Below are positions 8,702 to 15,097 of a stretch of 45,764 nt of DNA, piece by piece. The notes beneath the pieces are model-generated. The model was not told where the DNA came from. It worked only from the letters and a program-made list of their open reading frames with translations, and made no database searches. The stretch covers positions 2,048,473 to 2,094,236 of the forward strand of contig LS998015.1 in NCBI GenBank assembly GCA_900498245.1. Reading direction: 5' to 3'. The position numbers and the translations under genes were made by a program. Every line of letters starts with the position of its first letter. Positions within the stretch are counted from its first letter, which is position 1. The DNA comes from Candidatus Zixiibacteriota bacterium. GTDB taxonomy: Bacteria; Zixibacteria; MSB-5A5; GN15; PGXB01.

Positions 8702-9127
8702 TTATAGCCCGGCGGCATTTGCCGGCGCCTCTGGGTCTTTCTTATTCTGTGACGATTCTTCTTCCTCAGGTACTTCTATCTCTTCGTCCTTACCACTTTT
8801 GACTTTCGGAATCGATTCTACATCCGTTACGAAGTTGCCTTCGATAAGACGCTCCGCAACCTTGTCAACTATCTCGGGCCGATCATAAAATCCGTCGGCG
8901 ACCCGCTTCTTGATGGCCCTGATTTTCTCGTTCCGCAGGGCCGTCGCCCGAGCGGCCATGTTCTTTTCCTGAACAGCCCCGGCCTGAAATTGCCTGGCGG
9001 CCTCGGAAATCTCCAGACGGTCCTTTTTGGCCCGCTTTCGGGCCGCTTTCTTTTCGGCTTTGTCAGCAACCTTGGGCGATCCGGCCGACAAGGCCCCGTT
9101 CCTGTTAATGGGTCCTATTTCCGTCAT
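8702..9127 (-). CDS. flgM: FlgM-like anti-sigma28 factor
   Basis: Predicted anti-sigma factor that holds sigma28 (FliA) until the hook is complete and FlgM is exported. The central part has the FlgM pattern: DRLEISEAARQFQ, then a basic helix with IKKRVADGFYDRPEIVDKVAERLI near residues 75-100. The protein is 141 aa, longer than the usual about 90-100: a Lys/Ala-rich N-terminus and an acidic Glu-rich C-terminal tail are added. A longer reading starts at 9142. I use the ATG at 9127 because GAGGTG lies 3-5 nt before it and a sigma28-type promoter would start transcription between the two. Position between a FlgN-like gene and an HDOD gene in the fliD operon supports the call. Confidence 0.7.
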   Translation of the reverse strand: MTEIGPINRNGALSAGSPKVADKAEKKAARKRAKKDRLEISEAARQFQAGAVQEKNMAARATALRNEKIRAIKKRVADGFYDRPEIVDKVAERLIEGNFVTDVESIPKVKSGKDEEIEVPEEEESSQNKKDPEAPANAAGL

Positions 9128-9144
9128 TTTCACCTCTATCATTC

Positions 9145-9172
9145 CTATCGGCGGTGAAAAAGTGCTAATTTA
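9145..9172 (-). promoter_or_regulatory. candidate sigma28 promoter for flgM
   Basis: On the minus strand TAAA (9169-9172), 16 nt, then GCCGATAG (9145-9152). The -10 matches 7 of 8 consensus positions, and the spacing is one longer than ideal. It would initiate about 10 nt before the flgM ATG at 9127. flgM having its own late promoter is usual in enterobacteria. Confidence 0.5.
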
Positions 9173-9183
9173 CAAAATTCGCT

Positions 9184-9636
9184 CTAATTTTTGCCGTCCA
9201 CAAAGAGAGGCGCCGGTTCACTTTCCCTAATATACCGAAGTATCTTATGACTATGCTGCAATTCCTTGAGTTCGGTTCTTATTCGTTCATGCCGGCTTTT
9301 CAGATAATCCTCGTTCTCCTTGACCAGACCGATATTTTTCTTCACCAGCGTGATGATGCTGTTTACAAGTTTGCGAACCTCCGGTGCAGAGGAGGCAATC
9401 TGAAACAATTTGGGATTTTTCTCTTTGAGCGACGCAATTTTTTCCTCCGACTGCTGAATCCGCTGGTGACACCGTTCCATTTCCGTGAAGAGCTCCAGAA
9501 GTTTTTCATCCCGTTCAAATTTAACCATATCCTTCTGCTTGTCAATGAGGATATAGAGCGATTGATAAAAGGAATATTCCTCCTTCAAAACAAATATCAG
9601 TTCTCGTTCCAGCTGCGTAATCTGATTATATTCCAT
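9184..9636 (-). CDS. FlgN-like flagellar export chaperone (first copy)
   Basis: 150 aa, almost wholly helical and predicted coiled coil (LERELIFVLKEEYSFYQSLYILIDKQKDMV, then repeated Glu/Lys/Leu heptads). This is the shape of FlgN-type chaperones, which keep hook-associated proteins unfolded before export. A TAGGAGG SD stands 8 nt before the ATG. It lies between fliS and flgM, a known place for filament-type chaperones. A second FlgN-like gene is directly upstream of flgK (22157-22681), so this copy may serve another client such as FliD. Family assignment rests on shape and context, not on sharp motifs. Confidence 0.6.
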   Translation of the reverse strand: MEYNQITQLERELIFVLKEEYSFYQSLYILIDKQKDMVKFERDEKLLELFTEMERCHQRIQQSEEKIASLKEKNPKLFQIASSAPEVRKLVNSIITLVKKNIGLVKENEDYLKSRHERIRTELKELQHSHKILRYIRESEPAPLFVDGKN

Positions 9637-9647
9637 TTCAAGGCCTC

Positions 9648-10094
9648 CTATACGGATACCGAGACTCTTCCGGTCGGTGGTGTTATATCTAGCGCACTTT
9701 GATCATTTACAGAAGAAGGCTTTTTCCTCACCTCGTCGGCGAGCATTTTCCATCCCTCACGCACGTTTCTCAAGATATTGATGGAGCTTTCGATAGCCGC
9801 GACATCTTTTGTGGCCTGAACCAGGTTGATTTGCTCGATAACAAACGCATATAATTTGCCCAGGTTTTCGGCGACATCGCCGCCCTTTTCTTTATCGAGA
9901 GTCGCATAGAGGTGAACGATAAATTTACGCGCCTGCTCCATCGAATCATATCCGCCGGTCAGATTATTGTCCCGGTAGTTGGCGGCGGCCCGGCCCAGGT
10001 GATTGATGGCCCCGTCATAGATCGTCATGATCAATTCCGGCAGAGATTTGCCGAGAACATCCGCTGTTTGATAGCTGTCCAATTCTTTTTTCAT
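9648..10094 (-). CDS. fliS: flagellin export chaperone FliS
   Basis: Cytoplasmic four-helix-bundle chaperone that binds the flagellin C-terminus, prevents early polymerisation and delivers it to the export gate. In Bacillus it also competes with FliW for flagellin. The 148-aa protein begins with YQTADVLGKSLPELIMTIYDGAINHL, the family signature, then a conserved helix with ENLGKLYAFVIEQINLVQATKD. Its ATG overlaps the fliD stop by 4 nt (ATGA), a coupled arrangement. The C-terminal tail is slightly longer than usual. Confidence 0.93.
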   Translation of the reverse strand: MKKELDSYQTADVLGKSLPELIMTIYDGAINHLGRAAANYRDNNLTGGYDSMEQARKFIVHLYATLDKEKGGDVAENLGKLYAFVIEQINLVQATKDVAAIESSINILRNVREGWKMLADEVRKKPSSVNDQSALDITPPTGRVSVSV

Positions 10095-12436
10095 TTGTTG
10101 TTACTCGTCATTTGTTTGAAGTTGTTGGAAATTTGGTTCAATTGCGTTTCCAGGTAACTGCTCTCAGACTGATAGGATTGCAGAGCCGTTTCCATATTTT
10201 GGTATTCCGTGTACAGGTCCTCGCGGCGTTTGGCCAGACGATCGTCGATGGCCTTGATTTGTTCATCGATGTCGGCAATTTGATTATTGAGTGCCGTGAC
10301 CCGCCGCGCGATGGTGCCGTCAATGCTTTTGGTCATATTATCGAGGACCTTATCGAGACTCGATGCAATTCCCTTATTGATGGAAATGGTCCCTTCCGAT
10401 CCATCGATCAGATCATGCTCGCCAAGGGTGACTTTTATTTTCAAGCCTTCCGTGGTTGCGTTTTTCTCCTTGCCCGTCAGGATTTGGCCCGTCCCGGTGG
10501 CCGGTTCTCCGTTAATTGTCCCCGCGACATCCATCCCATAGCGGGATAATCCCTGCGAAAGTCCCAAAATATTGAAAGCAGTATTGGTAATAGATGTCAT
10601 GATCTCGACCTTCGAGGTGCTTCCATATGAACTGGCCGTGAGTTTAAGATAACCGGTACTGCCGAGATCGACCCACTCCACGGTAACACCGCGATTCCCG
10701 ATTTTGGAATCGGCATTGATGCGGGTCTGTAATTCGTTGGCCAATTCCGCACCGGAGTTATAGGTTCGCGAGGACAGAACAATATCATTGCTGACAACCC
10801 CGTCGATGCGAAACTTCAGGGTATTGTTGCTGCTGTCGATAGTCAACGGCGTTCCCGATGGATTATTTATGCCCATACCTTGAAGGTAGCCGTGCGTAGC
10901 CGCCTGGGTGATATTAACATCATAGTCTTCCCCGGCGATCGTTTTGGAGCCGGCGGATACGAATTCTAAATAAGGGGAAGAAGTCGAACCGCTATCGGTA
11001 AATATTTTTACGAACGCTTCGGCATTTTCCTGAATTGCCGACATCAATTTGGACGAATCAGAGACAGTCAAACGGCCGTTGGCATCGGAGCGGATCCCGA
11101 TCGAGGACAGACTGTTGAACTGTTTGTCCAACCCCTTTACGATTGATGTGGCCGCCGATCGAAGTGATGATTGCATTACCTGAAGCGAAAAATCGGAAAA
11201 CAGAACGCCCGATTCCTTAGTATCCTGATTATAGGTGTTCTGGTCATCGATAAACTTCATGGCATCGTTGTATTTATCTATGAATCCGGTAATCAGATTT
11301 TTAATACCGGTCGTATCGATATCGGTTTTTATTGTAATGGAACTCCCCGGATCGCTCAATTTTTTAATATCGACGCGAATCCCGGGAATAACATCTTCAA
11401 AAGTATTAGTATCGGAATTTATAATAATGGGGGAACCGCTGTCGGTATTGTCCGCCCCGATGGCGATTTGAGCGTCACCCGCTTTCTGCAATAAAGGCGC
11501 GAAAGTGTTTACCTGAAAACTATCGCCGGCCGTCAGATTTCCCGCGGAAAAGGTAAGTTTCAAGCCGTCGGCGCCGGTCCCGGTCAATTCATATTCGGTG
11601 TCGGCCTGATTGACCACAATCGAGCCGGAATTGGTGCCATCGGTCCAGTTCAATACAATATTGTCCGAGCCGATGGTCTGGACACCGTTTCCCGCCACTG
11701 TAAAAGTATAGGTCTTATTCTGATTACCGGTATAAACAGCGGTCGACCCGAGAGTCACGCCGGCAGTCGAACTTGACGAAAAAGAGGTTTCTTCGGGATT
11801 GTCGAAAGATGATCCTGTCAAGTCGATATTTTCACCGCCGGAAAGTGCCGTACTGATATTTATTTTATTTTTCGCCCCGGTTTTATCCGCAGTGAGAAGA
11901 AGTCTGTACGCTTTGGAAGAGGTCCCGTCATTTATAATTGACGCGGTCACCCCGATATGAGCATTATTGATAGCGTTTTTTATTCCAATGAGACTATTTT
12001 GCCCGTCGGCGATATTTATCGTGGTCGGACTCTTATCCCCGATAGATATCGTAATCGTCCCTGTACCCAGAATATTGGTGGTGGCGCTGTCAAACCCTTG
12101 CGTCGCCAGTTGATGATTGGTGGCAAGAGATAGAACCCTCATTCTGTAGGTCCCTGATTTCACCTGGCCGTCGGCCGTGGCCGAAAGGACGGTATCATCG
12201 GAGACATTTATATTGGCCAGATCAAAGGATCCATTTCTCATAAGCGAGGCCACACTGGTTTTGAGAGCCAGGAATTTAGCCGCGATGGCCTGATAAGCGG
12301 CCACTTGCTGAGTTTTCAGCGCCTTGTCCTTTTCCAGCAAGGTCGCCGGTTGACGTTCGCTCTTTATTATGGTATCAATGATGCTGTTGGTGTCAAGATT
12401 GGAGATAATGCCTTGTATTGATTGGGTGCCGGGCAT
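10091..12436 (-). CDS. fliD: flagellar filament cap protein FliD (HAP2)
   Basis: Forms the cap at the filament tip and chaperones flagellin insertion. At 781 aa it is longer than the E. coli protein (468 aa). The N-terminal D0 segment reads GIISNLDTNSIIDTII followed by SGTYRMRVLSLATNHQLATQ. Flagellin-hook IN-like repeats occur around residues 130-190, followed by a variable Ser/Thr-rich insertion. The C-terminal coiled coil (ALNNQIADIDEQIKAIDDRLAKRREDLYTEYQNME) closes the protein. SD AGGAG precedes the ATG by 5 nt. It heads the fliD-fliS-flgN-flgM-HDOD group. Confidence 0.95.
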   Translation of the reverse strand: MPGTQSIQGIISNLDTNSIIDTIIKSERQPATLLEKDKALKTQQVAAYQAIAAKFLALKTSVASLMRNGSFDLANINVSDDTVLSATADGQVKSGTYRMRVLSLATNHQLATQGFDSATTNILGTGTITISIGDKSPTTINIADGQNSLIGIKNAINNAHIGVTASIINDGTSSKAYRLLLTADKTGAKNKINISTALSGGENIDLTGSSFDNPEETSFSSSSTAGVTLGSTAVYTGNQNKTYTFTVAGNGVQTIGSDNIVLNWTDGTNSGSIVVNQADTEYELTGTGADGLKLTFSAGNLTAGDSFQVNTFAPLLQKAGDAQIAIGADNTDSGSPIIINSDTNTFEDVIPGIRVDIKKLSDPGSSITIKTDIDTTGIKNLITGFIDKYNDAMKFIDDQNTYNQDTKESGVLFSDFSLQVMQSSLRSAATSIVKGLDKQFNSLSSIGIRSDANGRLTVSDSSKLMSAIQENAEAFVKIFTDSGSTSSPYLEFVSAGSKTIAGEDYDVNITQAATHGYLQGMGINNPSGTPLTIDSSNNTLKFRIDGVVSNDIVLSSRTYNSGAELANELQTRINADSKIGNRGVTVEWVDLGSTGYLKLTASSYGSTSKVEIMTSITNTAFNILGLSQGLSRYGMDVAGTINGEPATGTGQILTGKEKNATTEGLKIKVTLGEHDLIDGSEGTISINKGIASSLDKVLDNMTKSIDGTIARRVTALNNQIADIDEQIKAIDDRLAKRREDLYTEYQNMETALQSYQSESSYLETQLNQISNNFKQMTSNNK

Positions 12437-12551
12437 AATGACTCCTATGAATTTGCGTTTTTATCCTTTTTATTGCCTTCCGCCAACATCCACCCGGACC
12501 TCCACAAGCGGCAATTTGTGCCATTTTATTAAGGCTACTTCGTCCTTATAA

Positions 12552-12578
12552 TTATCGGTAAAAACGCCTTGAAATTCA
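12552..12578 (-). promoter_or_regulatory. candidate sigma28 promoter for fliD operon
   Basis: On the minus strand TGAATTTC-N11-ACCGATAA: 5/8 and 7/8 matches to TAAAGTTT-N11-GCCGATAA with the correct spacing. The predicted start is about 109 nt before the fliD ATG. Weaker than the flagellin promoter but well placed. Confidence 0.45.
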
Positions 12579-12628
12579 GCGCTCTGCGAATCTGAATTTG
12601 GCCGGGGGGTTCGGTTTTTGATGAGAGT

Positions 12629-12654
12629 CGGTGGGGGGTTGAATCCCCCCACCG
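12629..12654 (-). terminator. strong hairpin after flagellin, no U-tract
   Basis: Perfect 10-bp GC-rich stem CGGTGGGGGG / CCCCCCACCG with a 6-nt loop, 14 nt after the flagellin stop. No T-run follows on either strand, so it may protect the 3' end of flagellin mRNA or act as a partial terminator. The rest of 12437-12668 has no ORF; it holds this hairpin and the fliD promoter candidate. Confidence 0.5.
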
Positions 12655-12668
12655 GATAGAGAAAAATA

Positions 12669-14840
12669 CTATTTGAAGAGCGACAGAACAACCTGCGGAA
12701 CCTGGTTGGCCTGCGCCAGCATTGAGGTGCCGGCCTGCAGCAGAATCTGGTTCTTCACGAAGGTCGACATTTCGGAAGCCATGTCGGTATCGCGAATATT
12801 GGATTCTGAAGAAGTCAGGTTCTGCGAAGCAATGCGGAGGTTTCTCAGATTTGATTCCAGGGTATTTTTCTGGAACGATCCGAGGGTTCCTCTGGTCGTC
12901 GAAACTTCATCAATAGCCTCGTCGATCACGGCCTGCGCATCCTGAGCGCCCTGGACCGTGGTCACATTGATCTGGGCCAGCGAGGTGAACAAATTGCCGG
13001 CGAGGTTTCTGCCGAGCGAAGAGGCCGACATATTGGGAAGGCCTATCTTGGCAGTCTGACCGACGTTGGAGCCAATCTGGAAGACCAATGACTGATCGGT
13101 ATTATTGATGGTTTCGGTTCCGCCATTGGAGGTCAGGCCAATGCTGATCTTCAATGACTGAGTTCTGTCGGCGTTGAAAATCAAACTGTCAACACCGGCG
13201 GTTACGGCTGAAGCCGGACCAGCGTCAAGGCGGACATCATAGCGGGCCGCGGTAACATCCAGAAGGAGATTGCCGAGGTTAAGTCCGTTGCTGGCGGTGG
13301 CAACCGTAAGAGCGATTTCGCCGCGACCAGTTTCGCCATCGGCCTTGTTGCCAACGGTGATACTGCGGGTTGAAGCATAGTTAACGGCCGTTACGGCGGT
13401 TGTATAGTTATCGAAACTCACCAGAGCATCGGTACCGGAAGTAGCAATTGAATCCGCGGAAAGGCTGAGAATGTTCTGAGCCTCGCCGGTTCCGGAACCG
13501 GTGGTCAATAACTGAACGCTGTAATCACTGCCTTCGTCAGCAGTGGTGAAACGAATCTGGTTGGTCCCAACCAGAGTGGCCGTCAGATTGTTCACGCCGG
13601 CGGCGGCGGTACCGAGTTCGGCGGCCGCTCCCAGCTGAGTGTTGATTTCATTGATCAGAGTTGACATTGAAGTGTACTCAGCCGCAGTGATAGCTATGGT
13701 CGCCGTGTGACCGGTAGGATTCTTGGCATCCTTAATCGTAAAGGCCAGCGAGTTGGCGGAAGCGCCGCGAGAATCGGCAGCCGCGTATGTGAACAGCGCA
13801 TCGGTGGCAGTGTTGCTGGAGCTGGTCAGAGCCACAGAATACTGGGCACCGGTGTTGACACTCTGGAACTGCACGTGAGTGGCGTCAACGGTCACGGCTT
13901 CGACTTTGCCGGTCAGAGCGGCATTGTTGGCGATGGCGGTGTTCCACTTTGAGGCTATCGTGGTGGAATCGTCGCCGAGCACGACGTCGATAGAAAGAGT
14001 CTGAGCGCCGGTTACGGCTTCGCCATTTTCCTGATAATTGAGAATGGCGGTATAGGTGCCGGCGTTGCTGGCGGTAGCGGCGGCGGCGGCAAAGGCCGCG
14101 GAGTTAATCTGAGCCGAAGTGGCCGCGGCGGCAAACGTGATACCGTTACCGAAAGCATCGACCAGGTCGATGGCGCCGCTGGTCTTCTGAGCACCCGCGG
14201 AGGCCTGAATGATGTCCAGATTATGGATACCTTCCGTCAGGTTGTAGGGCGTCACCGTGGAATCAACCGAAAGGCCGGCGGAAGTCGTGTTCAGAGTAGC
14301 AGTGGAATCGGCGGTCTTGGTGGCCGTAATTGAATGCGAACCGGTCGTCAGGCTGCTCTCTTTGATAGTGACGTCGGTCGAATTGCTGCTGGTGATGGTC
14401 GCAGTATTGGCCTTGGTACCATCGAGCAGTTTCTTGGTTCCAAACTGGGTGTTGGCGGCGATTCTATCAATCGTCTTGATAGCGTTGTCGATTTCCGCCT
14501 GATCGGCGGCCAGCTGGTTGGCATCATTGAAGCCTTCGTTGGCGGCATGAATGGACAATTCTCTCATGGAAACCAGAAGATTGTTGATTTCGGTGAGAGC
14601 GCCTTCAGCCGTCTGAATCATGTTGATTGATCCTTCGGAGTTATCAATGGCTTTGTTCAAGCCGGCGATCTGAGCGCGGAACTGCTCGGATATCACCAGA
14701 CCGGCCGGGTTGTCGGCGGCGCGGTTAATCCGATAACCGGATGACAACTTCTCCATCGACTTGGACAAGTTGGATTCGGTCAAGACGAGATTACGATGAG
14801 CATCGATAGCCGCAATATTGTTGTTGATACGAAGTGACAT
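12669..14840 (-). CDS. fliC: flagellin with large variable domain
   Basis: Filament subunit, secreted through the flagellar export system. At 723 aa it is large. The conserved N-terminal D0/D1 (about residues 1-140: SLRINNNIAAIDAHRNL, SSGYRINRAADNPAGL, NMIQTAEGALTEINNLL) and C-terminal D1/D0 (about 625-723: TRGTLGSFQKNTLESN, ANQVPQVVLSLFK) are canonical. Some 480 residues of Ala/Thr/Ser/Asn-rich surface domain lie between them. No Cys is visible. An AAGGAGGA SD precedes the ATG. Transcription is predicted from a sigma28 promoter at 15022-15048, and translation is probably controlled by CsrA through the leader hairpin at 14865-14882. A TPR-glycosyltransferase gene is next door and may modify it. 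Confidence 0.97.
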   Translation of the reverse strand: MSLRINNNIAAIDAHRNLVLTESNLSKSMEKLSSGYRINRAADNPAGLVISEQFRAQIAGLNKAIDNSEGSINMIQTAEGALTEINNLLVSMRELSIHAANEGFNDANQLAADQAEIDNAIKTIDRIAANTQFGTKKLLDGTKANTATITSSNSTDVTIKESSLTTGSHSITATKTADSTATLNTTSAGLSVDSTVTPYNLTEGIHNLDIIQASAGAQKTSGAIDLVDAFGNGITFAAAATSAQINSAAFAAAAATASNAGTYTAILNYQENGEAVTGAQTLSIDVVLGDDSTTIASKWNTAIANNAALTGKVEAVTVDATHVQFQSVNTGAQYSVALTSSSNTATDALFTYAAADSRGASANSLAFTIKDAKNPTGHTATIAITAAEYTSMSTLINEINTQLGAAAELGTAAAGVNNLTATLVGTNQIRFTTADEGSDYSVQLLTTGSGTGEAQNILSLSADSIATSGTDALVSFDNYTTAVTAVNYASTRSITVGNKADGETGRGEIALTVATASNGLNLGNLLLDVTAARYDVRLDAGPASAVTAGVDSLIFNADRTQSLKISIGLTSNGGTETINNTDQSLVFQIGSNVGQTAKIGLPNMSASSLGRNLAGNLFTSLAQINVTTVQGAQDAQAVIDEAIDEVSTTRGTLGSFQKNTLESNLRNLRIASQNLTSSESNIRDTDMASEMSTFVKNQILLQAGTSMLAQANQVPQVVLSLFK

Positions 14841-14864
14841 CTGTCATTTCCTCCTTGAAGTGAT

Positions 14865-14882
14865 TTGGGTTTCCTTACCCAA
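14865..14882 (-). promoter_or_regulatory. candidate CsrA-binding hairpin in flagellin leader
   Basis: On the mRNA-like strand, TTGGGT-AAGGAA-ACCCAA forms a 6-bp stem with a 6-nt loop that exposes GGA. About 20 nt downstream the SD AAGGAGGA gives a second GGA site. A hairpin site plus an SD site is the known architecture of CsrA targets such as Bacillus hag. csrA and fliW are in the same window. Confidence 0.7.
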
Positions 14883-14892
14883 TTCATATAAA

Positions 14893-14908
14893 ACCCGGCA
14901 TACCGGGT
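14893..14908 (-). promoter_or_regulatory. second leader hairpin upstream of flagellin
   Basis: ACCCGG-N4-CCGGGT, a 6-bp perfect stem in the flagellin 5' untranslated region, followed on the minus strand by TTTAT. It may be a structural part of the leader or a weak attenuator; the short T-run argues against a full terminator. Confidence 0.35.
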
Positions 14909-15021
14909 CACATCCGATGTCACAATTCCTATTAGACTAAAGAATAATCCTTTTTACTTATGCACCTCCCCTTTATGATTTTATTTCAAGCCTAATTATG
15001 GCATCATTATTCATAATTCCA

Positions 15022-15048
15022 TAATCGGCATAAAAGGACAAAACTTAA
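15022..15048 (-). promoter_or_regulatory. sigma28 (FliA-type) promoter of flagellin
   Basis: On the minus strand TTAAGTTT-N11-GCCGATTA. This matches TAAAGTTT-N11-GCCGATAA at 7/8 and 7/8 positions with exact spacing. It gives a leader of roughly 175 nt before the flagellin ATG, carrying the two hairpins above. Confidence 0.85.
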
Positions 15049-15056
15049 GTAAAATT

Positions 15057-15073
15057 GACTCCTGTCAGGAGTC
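15057..15073 (-). terminator. hairpin after the glycosyltransferase gene
   Basis: GACTCCTG-N1-CAGGAGTC inverted repeat followed on the minus strand by AATTTTA. It sits between the end of the flgF-to-glycosyltransferase operon and the flagellin promoter, so it probably insulates the two transcripts. The U-tract is weak. Confidence 0.55.
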
Positions 15074-15097
15074 CATTGCAGGAAAAGCCCGGCCCCG

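Noticed and set aside
12516-12531. TGGCAC...TTGC on the minus strand upstream of fliD, resembling a sigma54 promoter
   Set aside because: GG and GC are only 8 nt apart; sigma54 requires 10, so it is probably chance. The sigma28 candidate at 12552 fits better for a late gene.
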